Assembly (NCBI GenBank): GCA_947097615.1
Contig: CAMURX010000073.1
Location: forward strand, 1-7,815
Reading direction: 5' to 3'
Source of the DNA: an uncultured Neisseria sp.
GTDB lineage: Bacteria; Pseudomonadota; Gammaproteobacteria; Burkholderiales; Neisseriaceae
Length of the DNA: 7,815 nucleotides
In this document: positions 1 through 5,550 of the stretch, one piece after another
How positions within the stretch are numbered: the first letter of the stretch is position 1
Layout of the letters: the number at the start of each line of letters is the position of its first letter
Notes under the pieces: model-generated
What the model was told of the DNA's origin: nothing
Database searches by the model: none
What the model saw: the letters and a program-made list of their open reading frames with translations, nothing else
Program-made: the position numbers and the translations under genes

Positions 1-156
1 CGCAACGCCAAAGGCCGCCGCCTGCCCTCCGAGCTCGGCCACGACGGCGACAGCGACGCCGCATTCCGATTTGTCGAACTGGGCAAAGGCCGCTACACCT
101 TCAACGTAACCAAAAGCGGTACCATCAAACGTATATGCGTCAATGCCGCCAACTAA
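1..156 (+). CDS. C-terminal end of an unidentified protein, possibly a FimT/GspH-type pilin (5' truncated)
   Basis: An open frame runs from the window edge to a TAA at 154-156 and gives the last 51 residues of a protein; the start lies outside. The tail is hydrophilic and ends in a beta-strand-like stretch (GRYTFNVTKSGTIKRICVN) followed by NAAN. A glycine-containing strand followed by a late cysteine near the C-terminus recalls type IV minor pilins of the FimT/GspH group, which are common in Neisseria, but the diagnostic N-terminal prepilin helix is not in the window. The codons look native (GC-rich third positions). A small hairpin (158-164/169-175) follows the stop directly, and a DUS-pair hairpin lies at 233-261. 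The coding call is fairly safe; the pilin idea is a weak inference. Confidence 0.62.
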   Translation, partial: RNAKGRRLPSELGHDGDSDAAFRFVELGKGRYTFNVTKSGTIKRICVNAAN

Positions 157-232
157 GCCTTGCCGTTTGGCAGGGAGTGGGCAGGCCGCCCCAAAAAAAG
201 CAGCCCGCCCGCCAAACACCCGCAGGCAAAGA

Positions 233-261
233 AGGCCGTCTGAAACGCTTTCAGACGGCCT
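233..261 (+). terminator. Inverted DUS pair, probable terminator
   Basis: A perfect AG-DUS at 233-244 (+) faces a perfect copy at 250-261 (-). Together with the flanking A/T pair they form a 13-bp stem with a 3-nt loop (CGC). Paired DUS copies after genes are known neisserial transcription terminators as well as uptake signals. It lies between the pilin-like gene end and the DUF5071 gene. No clear T-run follows, so its strength as an intrinsic terminator is uncertain. Confidence 0.7.
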
Positions 262-292
262 CCGTCCGTTCCACCGCAAGGAAAATCCGACC

Positions 293-712
293 ATGGCCGA
301 CCAAAGCCCCCTCCTGCCGCAGGACAAATTCGACCTGGCTGCCGCCGAGCGGATCGCCGCCGCGCCCGCAGCCGTCCTTATCTCGCTGCTGCCGCAGCTG
401 CTCGAATGGCTGCAAGACCCAAACTGGCCGTTGGCCGCGCCGCTGGCTGCCGCCCTGCGGCCGCATCAGATGCTGTTCGACGAATCAACGGCTGCCGTGC
501 TGCGCGGCGGCGATGAAGCTTGGAAACTGAGCCTTCTGCTTTATCTGGTCGACCGACACACCGCAGGCGCCAGCCTGCGCGAAATCCATCGCATCGTCGA
601 CAGTCCGACGGCGGCCGAGCGCGAATGGGGCGCGAACGAAGCCGCCGCGGCCGCGCTGCGCCGCATCTCGAGGCCGTCTGAAAGCGCGGTTTTACATAGG
701 CGGAATGCCTGA
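293..712 (+). CDS. DUF5071-type small cytoplasmic protein
   Basis: This encodes 139 residues. The ATG at 293 is chosen because AAGGA lies at 278-282, ten bases upstream, and similarity to the family begins just after it. Residues 9-15 (PQDKFDL) and the core at 32-48, with LLEWLQD and NWP, match the DUF5071 pattern as I remember it (K-F-D near the start, LLEWLQDxNWP, then D-x-x-W-K). The D-E-x-W-K stretch is at 74-78. There is no signal peptide or membrane helix, so it is probably cytoplasmic. The function of the family is unknown. The C-terminus is odd: an AG-DUS (671-682) is read in frame as R-P-S-E, and the last residues past about 125 look like read-through of non-coding sequence. The preceding DUS hairpin and following long hairpin suggest a single-gene unit. 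Confidence 0.8.
   Translation: MADQSPLLPQDKFDLAAAERIAAAPAAVLISLLPQLLEWLQDPNWPLAAPLAAALRPHQMLFDESTAAVLRGGDEAWKLSLLLYLVDRHTAGASLREIHRIVDSPTAAEREWGANEAAAAALRRISRPSESAVLHRRNA
671..682 (+). repeat. AG-DUS inside the 3' end of the DUF5071 gene
   Basis: A perfect AGGCCGTCTGAA read in frame as R-P-S-E at residues 127-130 of the DUF5071-type protein. It is unpaired, so it should act only in DNA uptake. Confidence 0.93.
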
Positions 713-763
713 ATCCCCGTTATTTCCGCTGCGTGGCGATGGCGGCGGGTTTGGCGTGATGCG

Positions 764-820
764 AACGGCAAGAGGCCGTCTGAACATTCCCGAAGCGGGT
801 TTTAGACGGCCTTTGCCGTT
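764..820 (+). terminator. Long imperfect hairpin containing a DUS and a decayed DUS
   Basis: The outer arms AACGGCAA (764-771) and TTGCCGTT (813-820) pair perfectly. After a bulged G at 772, the perfect DUS 773-784 pairs with 801-812, which differs from a DUS by one base (T at 803 for C); in RNA this becomes a G-U wobble with G782. A short CCCG/CGGG stem (789-792/796-799) sits in the apical loop. The whole is a stem of about 20 bp in the 218-nt gap between the DUF5071 gene and the peptide transporter. It most likely ends transcription of the upstream gene, although no strong T-run follows immediately. Confidence 0.6.
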
Positions 821-849
821 TGCGCCGCGCTGCTTTTTCTTTGCGCTTT

Positions 850-878
850 TTGACAAAACCGCGCTGTTTGGGTTAAAA
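850..878 (+). promoter_or_regulatory. Candidate promoter of the peptide transporter, with overlapping dyad
   Basis: A perfect -35 box TTGACA (850-855) is followed, after 17 bases, by TTAAAA (873-878), which matches the -10 consensus at only three of six positions. The predicted start would be near 885, leaving a leader of about 45 nt. A perfect 9-bp inverted repeat, GCGCTGTTT (861-869) and AAACAGCGC (876-884), spans the -10 and could be an operator. Confidence 0.5.
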
Positions 879-930
879 CAGCGCCTTCCGCCGGATTTCG
901 GGCGGGCATTATGACAACGGAGGAGAAACC

Positions 931-2379
931 ATGCCGCAAACCGGTACACAAAAAACTTTTTTCGGACACCCCGTCCAATTGTCGACGCTGTTCCACATCG
1001 AATTGTGGGAGCGTTTTTCGTTTTACGGCCTGCAAGGCATTCTGATGCTTTATCTGTATTACGAAACGTCGCGCGGCGGGCTGGGGGTGGACAAGTCGCT
1101 GGCGGGCAGCATCGTCGGCGCATACGGCGGCAGCGTCTATCTGGCGACGGTGTTCGGCGGCTGGCTGGCTGACCGTTTGTGGGGCGCGGAGAAGACGCTG
1201 TTTGTGTCGGGCGTGGTGGTGATGCTCGGCCATCTGACGCTGGCGTTCGTGCCGGGGCTGGCGGGGCTGCTGTGCGGGCTGGTGCTGATTGCGCTGGGCA
1301 GCGGCGGCGTGAAGGCGTCGGCCAATTCGATGGTCGGCTCGCTGTATGAGGATGAGAAACTGCGGCCGCTGCGCGACGCGGGTTTTTCGATTTTCTATAT
1401 TTCCATCAATATCGGCGGCTTTTTCGGGCCGCTGGTGACGGGCGTGCTGCAAACCAAAGCGGGTTTCCACTACGGCTTCGGCGCAGCGGCGGTGGGCATG
1501 GCTTTCGGGCTGTGGCGCTACTGGCTCGGCCGCAAGAGTCTGCCGCACACGCCGCCGCCGCATCCGCTGCCGCAGGGGCAGGGCAAAATCGCTGCCGCCG
1601 TGGCGGCGGGCATGGCCGCGGCGGTGGCTGCGCTGGTGTATTCGGGCTGGCTGACGCTGGAAAATTTCCCCAAGCGGCTGCTTGTCTGCGTGCTGGCAGT
1701 GGTGGCGGCGTATTTTGTCCGCCTGCTGGCCAGCCCGCTCACGGGGGCGGAAAACAAGCGCCACATCATTGCCTATATCCCGCTGTTTCTAGCGATCTGC
1801 CTGTTTTGGGCGGTGTGGTTCCAGGTGTACACGGTGGCGACGGTGTATTTCGACGAAACAGTCAACCGCACCGTCGGCGGGTTTACCGTGCCGGTGTCGT
1901 GGAAGGATTCGGTGCAGAGCATGTGGGTGGTGCTGTTTTCCGGCCTGCTGGCGGCCTTGTGGACGAAAATGGGCGCGCGCCAGCCGAAAACGCCGCTGAA
2001 ATTCGCCCTGTCGCTGCTGATTACCGGCGCGGCCTATCTGGCTTTCGTGCCTTTCGTGTCTTCGGGCACGCCGATGCCGATGGTGCTGTTTTTCCTTGTA
2101 TTGCTGGCGATTACCGTGGGCGAATTGCTGCTCTCGCCGATTTCCCTGTCTTTCGCCACCAAAATCGCGCCGCCGATGTTCAAAACGCAGATGGTGGCGC
2201 TGAACTTCCTCGCCCTCTCCATCGGTTTCACGCTGGGCGGGCTGCTGTTTGACAAATTCCACCACGAAGGCGCGGACACGGGTTTCTATTGGGTGCTGTT
2301 TGCCATCGGCGCGGTGTCGGGCGGCGCGCTGCTGCTGCTTGCGCCGCTGCTCAACCGCCTGCTCAAAGGCGCGGACTGA
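931..2379 (+). CDS. Proton-coupled di/tripeptide transporter (POT/PTR2 family)
   Basis: This 482-residue inner-membrane protein of the major facilitator superfamily should import short peptides with protons. A strong GGAGGA (919-924), six bases before the ATG, fixes the start. Family marks: the ExxER motif in helix 1 (E24, E27, R28, then F-S-F-Y-G), the conserved lysine K128 in GSGGVKASAN, and the PTR2 signature F-Y-x-x-I-N-x-G at 155-162. A proline-rich linker at about 206-216 precedes two extra hydrophobic helices, as in bacterial POTs with 14 helices (DtpA type). The length is normal for the family. In helix 8 the usual N-P is not visible; Q329-S330 falls at that place in VQSMWVV. It has its own promoter region and a DUS-pair hairpin after it, so it is probably transcribed alone. 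The family is certain; the exact substrates are not. Confidence 0.93.
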   Translation: MPQTGTQKTFFGHPVQLSTLFHIELWERFSFYGLQGILMLYLYYETSRGGLGVDKSLAGSIVGAYGGSVYLATVFGGWLADRLWGAEKTLFVSGVVVMLGHLTLAFVPGLAGLLCGLVLIALGSGGVKASANSMVGSLYEDEKLRPLRDAGFSIFYISINIGGFFGPLVTGVLQTKAGFHYGFGAAAVGMAFGLWRYWLGRKSLPHTPPPHPLPQGQGKIAAAVAAGMAAAVAALVYSGWLTLENFPKRLLVCVLAVVAAYFVRLLASPLTGAENKRHIIAYIPLFLAICLFWAVWFQVYTVATVYFDETVNRTVGGFTVPVSWKDSVQSMWVVLFSGLLAALWTKMGARQPKTPLKFALSLLITGAAYLAFVPFVSSGTPMPMVLFFLVLLAITVGELLLSPISLSFATKIAPPMFKTQMVALNFLALSIGFTLGGLLFDKFHHEGADTGFYWVLFAIGAVSGGALLLLAPLLNRLLKGAD

Positions 2380-2396
2380 GCCGCCTCCGTTTTGCC

Positions 2397-2436
2397 TTTT
2401 CAGACGGCCTGACGCAGCGTTGAGGCCGTCTGAAAA
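2397..2436 (+). terminator. Inverted DUS pair after the peptide transporter gene
   Basis: A DUS on - at 2399-2410 faces one on + at 2423-2434. With the flanking T4/A4 this makes a 14-bp stem with a 12-nt loop, 17 bases after the transporter stop. No T-run follows on +. It separates the transporter from the pseudouridine synthase gene, which starts 27 bases further on. Confidence 0.7.
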
Positions 2437-2463
2437 CGTTTCCACCGATTATCCTGAGGGAAA

Positions 2464-3204
2464 ATGATGAGTACAGGAGAACCCGTCCGCCTGTCCAAAC
2501 GCATGGCCGAACTCGGCCTGTGTTCACGGCGCGAAGCCGACAGCTACATCGAACGCGGCTGGGTGAAAGTGAACGGTGCGGCGGCGGTGCTGGGACAGAA
2601 AGTCACCGCCGCCGACCGCATCGATCTCGCCAAAGAGGCGCACGAAGCGCAGGCGCAGCGCGTCACCATCCTGCTCAACAAGCCCGTGGGCTATGTCAGC
2701 GGCCAGCCCGAAAAAGGCTACCGTGCCGCCGCCGAGCTAATTACGCCGGAAAACCACTGGGAGGGCGACACTAGCCGCATCGCGTTCAACCCCGCCCACC
2801 TGCGCGGCCTCGCCCCCGCCGGCCGCCTCGACATTGATTCCGTCGGCCTGCTGGTGCTCACACAGGACGGCCGCACTGCCAAAAGCCTGATCGGCGACAA
2901 CAGCGGCACGGAAAAAGAATACCTCGTGCGCGTGAAAGGCCGTCTGAACGCAGAAGGGCTCTCGCTACTCAACCACGGCCTCAGCCTCGACGGCGAAAAG
3001 CTGCGTCCGGCCAAAGTGGAATGGCAGAACGAAGACCAGCTGCGCTTCGTGCTGAAACAGGGCAAAAAACGCCAAATCCGCCGCATGTGCGAACTCGTCG
3101 GCCTACGCGTCGTCGGCCTTAAACGCATCCGCATCGGCCGCGTCAAACTCGGCGCGCTGCCGCCGGGCAAATGGCGCTATCTGTATCCGGGCGAGCGTTT
3201 TTGA
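2464..3204 (+). CDS. rRNA pseudouridine synthase, RsuA/RluB/RluE/RluF family (RluF-like)
   Basis: This converts a specific uridine of ribosomal RNA to pseudouridine in the cytoplasm. The 246-residue protein has an N-terminal S4 RNA-binding domain (about 7-55, [18 protein letters not shown]). The catalytic domain has LNKPVG at 71-76, motif II GRLDIDS at 120-126 with the catalytic Asp D123, E-K-E-Y-L-V at about 150-155, and K-K-R-Q-I-R-R-M at 201-208. It looks closest to RluF (23S U2604) but lacks the basic C-terminal tail of E. coli RluF and has a longer segment between 77 and 119, as in betaproteobacterial relatives. Two ATGs stand in tandem; the GAGGG at 2456-2460 is better spaced for the second (2467), so the true protein may be one residue shorter. 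A perfect DUS (2937-2948) lies within the gene. The family is certain; the target nucleotide is inferred. Confidence 0.92.
   Translation: MMSTGEPVRLSKRMAELGLCSRREADSYIERGWVKVNGAAAVLGQKVTAADRIDLAKEAHEAQAQRVTILLNKPVGYVSGQPEKGYRAAAELITPENHWEGDTSRIAFNPAHLRGLAPAGRLDIDSVGLLVLTQDGRTAKSLIGDNSGTEKEYLVRVKGRLNAEGLSLLNHGLSLDGEKLRPAKVEWQNEDQLRFVLKQGKKRQIRRMCELVGLRVVGLKRIRIGRVKLGALPPGKWRYLYPGERF
2937..2948 (+). repeat. AG-DUS inside the pseudouridine synthase gene
   Basis: A perfect AGGCCGTCTGAA read in frame as K-G-R-L-N. It is unpaired, so it should act only in DNA uptake. Confidence 0.93.
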
Positions 3205-3233
3205 AACCGCTGCACCACCTGCGTGTGCAAACC

Positions 3234-3266
3234 AAGAGACCGTCTGAAAGTTTCAGACGGCCTCTT
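3234..3266. terminator. Bidirectional terminator between convergent genes (one decayed DUS, one perfect DUS)
   Basis: The arms 3234-3249 and 3251-3266 are complementary over 16 positions with a single mismatch (A3239 opposite C3261). The right arm holds a perfect DUS on - (3252-3263); the left holds AGACCGTCTGAA, one base off. Pairing continues beyond the DUS through AAGAG/CTCTT. It sits between the stops of the pseudouridine synthase (+) and the small membrane protein (-), and should end transcription from both sides. Confidence 0.78.
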
Positions 3267-3283
3267 TGTAACAGGTTTGCCAA

Positions 3284-3580
3284 TCAGGGCTGTTGCATCG
3301 CGCCTGCCGCTCCCGCCGCGCTGAGCACGAATACGATCAGCAGAATATAGAGAACGAAGGCAATGGCAACAAAAATTAGCCAGGCTTTGCAGAAATTGGC
3401 TTTGTTCGGATTGGTGGTGCTGCTGAAGCCCCACACTAGCGCCATAATCAGGTTGACGATGGGAATGGCCAGCACGATGCTGGTTACGATCCATTCGCCG
3501 ATGCCGATAACGGGCGCCTGCTGTTGGTAGCCGTATTGCGGCTGCTGTTGGTTCAACAAGGGATTGGAAGGTTGGTTCAC
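3284..3580 (-). CDS. Small membrane protein with Gln-rich N-terminus (function unknown)
   Basis: This encodes 98 residues starting at GTG (3580-3578). The start is chosen because AAAGGAG lies eight bases upstream on the minus strand (3589-3595); the longer open frame to 3661 would run through the promoter. The N-terminus (about 1-22) is polar and rich in Gln, Asn, Pro and Tyr. Two hydrophobic helices follow, about 31-51 and 67-90, with an asparagine- and lysine-containing loop (TTNPNKANFCKAW) between them. The pattern IPIVNLIMxxVW then NFCKA is shared by small uncharacterised membrane proteins of many bacteria. No enzymatic motif is seen. A TATAAT box upstream supports independent transcription. 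It is not the same unit as ribF, which ends at 3678 just before this promoter. Confidence 0.8.
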   Translation of the reverse strand: MNQPSNPLLNQQQPQYGYQQQAPVIGIGEWIVTSIVLAIPIVNLIMALVWGFSSTTNPNKANFCKAWLIFVAIAFVLYILLIVFVLSAAGAAGAMQQP

Positions 3581-3631
3581 GGTTAACGCTCCTTTAAAGT
3601 CAGGGTCATACAGTTTGCAAAAATTAACGCG

Positions 3632-3661
3632 ATTATACCCGGATGCGTTATTTCGTGCCAT
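3632..3661 (-). promoter_or_regulatory. Promoter of the small membrane protein gene
   Basis: On the minus strand a perfect TATAAT (3637-3632) has ATGGCA (3661-3656, four of six matches to TTGACA) 18 bases upstream. The predicted start near 3625 gives a leader of about 45 nt ending in AAAGGAG and the GTG start. Confidence 0.6.
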
Positions 3662-3676
3662 TTGCCGGCGGCATTT

Positions 3677-3688
3677 TTCAGACGGCCT
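3677..3688 (-). repeat. AG-DUS that supplies the ribF stop codon
   Basis: A perfect AGGCCGTCTGAA on the minus strand. Its bases are read in the ribF frame as ...GCC GTC TGA, so the uptake signal provides the last two residues (A-V) and the stop. It is unpaired. Confidence 0.93.
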
Positions 3689-4607
3689 GCCGGTTTTTCG
3701 CGGCGGCTATGTCGGCGGCAATCTGGCGGCGCAGCGCTTCGATGTCGGAAAACTTTTCTTCGTCGCGCAGCTTGTGCAGGAAGCGGACAAACAGGCGTTC
3801 GCCGTATAGGTTTCCCTGAAAATCAAACAGATGCACTTCCAGCTTCTGCCCGCCGCTGCCGCCGCTGACGGTGGGGTTGTAGCCGAAGCTCGCCACGCCG
3901 CGCCGCCTGCCGAACGCGCCTGCGGCTTCGACGACGAACACGCCCGACAGGGCGTAGCGGTGTGGCGGCAGATGGATGTTGGCGGTGGGGCTGCCCAGCG
4001 TGCGGCCGAGTTTGCGCCCGTGTTTGACGCGGCCGCTGAGCACATAGCCGTGGCCGAGTATGGCTTCGGCTTCTTTCAGACGGCCTTCCTGCAAGGCCAG
4101 GCGCACGGCGGTGCTGCTGGCGCGGCCGCCCGCAACCAGTATGCTCGGCGTGCGTTCGGTGGCGAAATCCGCCTGTGCCTGCAACAGGGCGAAATCGCCC
4201 GTTCTGCCGCGGCCGAAGCGGAAATCGTCGCCCACCAGCAGATAGCGCGTATCCAGCCCGCGCCGCAGTACGGTGTCGATAAAGCCTTCGGCGGGCATTT
4301 GCGAAAAAGCGCGGTTGAAACGCAGCACGCACACGGCGTCGACGCAGCCGCTCTCGCGCAGCAGACGCAGCTTGTCGCGCAGCGGCGTCAGACGAGGCGG
4401 CGGCTCTTTACCGGCTGCGCGGGCGAAAAATTCGGCGGGCTGCGGCTCGAACAGCACGACGGTGCTGCACAGGCCGCGCGCGTCAGCTTCGTCTTTCAGG
4501 CGTTGCAGGATGTGGCGGTGGCCGAGGTGGACGCCGTCGAAATTGCCGATGGTGACGGCGGCGGGAGCGGGTTCAGACGGCAGACGGCCGCCCGGAAAAA
4601 TATTCAT
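3678..4607 (-). CDS. ribF: Bifunctional riboflavin kinase / FMN adenylyltransferase (FAD synthetase)
   Basis: RibF phosphorylates riboflavin to FMN and then adenylates FMN to FAD in the cytoplasm. The 309-residue length is normal. The N-terminal adenylyltransferase domain carries GNFDGVHLGH (21-30, nucleotidyl-transfer histidines H27 and H30), FEPQP (53-57), VGDDFRFG (125-132) and SSTAVR (164-169). The C-terminal riboflavin kinase domain has G-x-V-x-H-G (192-197), the ATP/Mg-binding PTAN at 207-210 and L-E-V-H-L-F-D-F with the catalytic glutamate. The ATG at 4607-4605 is chosen because homology begins at once after it; the 29 upstream in-frame residues look non-coding. No good ribosome site is seen ahead of it. 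The gene diverges from an ABC permease, ends within a DUS and holds another DUS at 4075-4086. In many proteobacteria ribF is next to ileS, lspA and ispH, but not here. Confidence 0.96.
   Translation of the reverse strand: MNIFPGGRLPSEPAPAAVTIGNFDGVHLGHRHILQRLKDEADARGLCSTVVLFEPQPAEFFARAAGKEPPPRLTPLRDKLRLLRESGCVDAVCVLRFNRAFSQMPAEGFIDTVLRRGLDTRYLLVGDDFRFGRGRTGDFALLQAQADFATERTPSILVAGGRASSTAVRLALQEGRLKEAEAILGHGYVLSGRVKHGRKLGRTLGSPTANIHLPPHRYALSGVFVVEAAGAFGRRRGVASFGYNPTVSGGSGGQKLEVHLFDFQGNLYGERLFVRFLHKLRDEEKFSDIEALRRQIAADIAAAKNRQAV
4075..4086 (-). repeat. AG-DUS inside ribF
   Basis: A perfect AGGCCGTCTGAA on the coding strand of ribF, read in frame as E-G-R-L-K (about residues 174-178), in the linker between the two enzyme domains. 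Confidence 0.93.
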
Positions 4608-4638
4608 GTGGCGGATGGGAGCGGAAAAAAGCGGGCAT

Positions 4639-4676
4639 TGTAAACGGATTTGCAGGGCGTTTACAGCCTGCCCTGC
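4639..4676. promoter_or_regulatory. Two interleaved inverted repeats between ribF and the ABC permease gene
   Basis: TGTAAACG (4639-4646) is the exact inverse of CGTTTACA (4658-4665), with 11 bases between and half-site centres 19 bases apart. GCAGGGC (4652-4658) is the exact inverse of GCCCTGC (4670-4676), also 11 bases apart. The two repeats interlock. A possible weak ribF promoter overlaps them: TACAAT (4642-4637, minus strand) with TGTAAA (4665-4660) 17 bases upstream. This may be an operator or an alternative RNA structure in a ribF leader; the function is unproven. Confidence 0.4.
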
Positions 4677-4700
4677 CGTCGGCAAAAAGCGCAATTAAAT

Positions 4701-4729
4701 CTGCCGCCTTATGTTTTTTCTTGTAAAAT
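4701..4729 (+). promoter_or_regulatory. Candidate promoter of the ABC permease gene
   Basis: TAAAAT (4724-4729, five of six to consensus) follows T-G and a T-rich stretch. The region 17 bases upstream (CTGCCG, 4701-4706) matches the -35 consensus poorly. The predicted start near 4736 would leave a leader of about 50 nt. Confidence 0.35.
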
Positions 4730-4787
4730 GCGCGATTTTTCGCGGCGTGTGCGTCTGCCCGCCCTCCTCTACTTTCCGGGCTGTTTT

Positions 4788-5534
4788 ATGAGTTTCCGTT
4801 TCGACATTATTTATGAATACCGCGAAATGTTCCTGATTGGGGCATTGACCACTTTGGGACTGACCTTCGTCGCCACCCTCGGCGGTTCGCTGCTCGGCCT
4901 GTTCGGCGCACTGGCGCGGATTATCCGTTTTGAAAAAGGCGGCGCGCCGCTCAAAGCGCTGGCCTGGCTGCTGCGCAATCTGTCGGCGCTTTATGTGACG
5001 GTGTTCCGCGGCACGCCGCTGTTTGTGCAGATTTTCATCTGGTATTTCGTCTGGCTCGCCGCCCTGATCCATCCCAACGGCGGCTGGCTGGTAGACGGTC
5101 AGGCTGCCGTCGAGCTGCGCCGCAGCTACGGCGCGGTGATTGCCGGCGTGCTGGCGCTGACGGCCAACTCGGGCGCCTACATCACCGAAATTTTTCGCGC
5201 GGGCATCCAGTCGATCGACAAAGGCCAGATGGAAGCCGCCCGCTCGCTGGGCATGACCTATCCGCAGGCAATGCGCTTCGTTATCCTGCCGCAGGCCGTG
5301 CGCCGCATGCTGCCGCCGCTTGCCAACGAATTCATCACGCTGCTGAAAGACAGCTCGCTGCTGTCGGCCATCGCCGTGGCCGAGCTGGCCTACGTCCAGC
5401 GCACCATCTCCGGCCGCTACTCGATTTATGAAGAGCCGCTCTACACCATCGCGTTGATTTATCTGGCGATGACTTTGTGCCTGAGCTGGCTGTTCTCGTG
5501 GCTGGAAAAGCGTTACAGCCTGCAACGGCGCTGA
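4788..5534 (+). CDS. Polar amino acid ABC transporter permease (HisM/GlnP family)
   Basis: This is an inner-membrane subunit that forms the translocation path of an ABC importer for polar amino acids. The 248 residues are typical of the family. Hydrophobic helices start at about residue 14, with the family entry motif T-L-G-L-T-F, then VFRGTPLFVQ. The cytoplasmic coupling (EAA) loop is at 149-168 (EAARSLG, then I-L-P), followed by K-D-S-S-L. The ATG at 4788 is chosen because the protein begins with the usual short polar leader; the ribosome site is weak. An upstream in-frame ATG at 4728 lies in the -10 region and is less likely. No ATPase or periplasmic binding protein gene is in the window, and a strong terminator follows at once, so the partners must be encoded elsewhere. 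The exact amino acid cannot be told from the sequence. Confidence 0.9.
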   Translation: MSFRFDIIYEYREMFLIGALTTLGLTFVATLGGSLLGLFGALARIIRFEKGGAPLKALAWLLRNLSALYVTVFRGTPLFVQIFIWYFVWLAALIHPNGGWLVDGQAAVELRRSYGAVIAGVLALTANSGAYITEIFRAGIQSIDKGQMEAARSLGMTYPQAMRFVILPQAVRRMLPPLANEFITLLKDSSLLSAIAVAELAYVQRTISGRYSIYEEPLYTIALIYLAMTLCLSWLFSWLEKRYSLQRR

Positions 5535-5550
5535 GGTTTTGCATATTTGG

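Noticed and set aside
158..175. Small hairpin just after the first stop codon
   Set aside because: Seven pairs including a G-U wobble and no T-run; in GC-rich DNA this is expected by chance. The DUS pair at 233-261 is the better terminator.
705..914. A 69-codon frame on + between the DUF5071 gene and the transporter
   Set aside because: It runs through the long hairpin and the promoter, has no ribosome site and no family resemblance.
802..1764. Long open frame of 320 codons on the minus strand over the start of the transporter gene
   Set aside because: It is rich in Arg, Gln and His, has no recognisable domain and no ribosome site, and lies antisense to a clear POT gene. It is a by-product of high GC.
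1512..2445. Overlapping open frames in the transporter region (1512-2252 +, 1789-2445 -)
   Set aside because: Low-complexity Gly/Ala or Arg/Gln/His translations in shadow frames of the transporter; no start signals.
4571..4588. Further DUS copy near the 5' end of ribF (TTCAGACGGCAGACGGCC)
   Set aside because: It matches the 12-mer at only 10 of 12 positions and is explained as coding sequence.
3831..4643. A 270-codon frame on + across ribF
   Set aside because: Antisense to ribF, Ala/Gly/Gln-rich, with no motif; ribF shows all its catalytic motifs on the other strand.
4608..4787. Possible FMN riboswitch ahead of ribF
   Set aside because: The conserved RFN-element blocks are not present on either strand. 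The inverted repeats here have a different layout.
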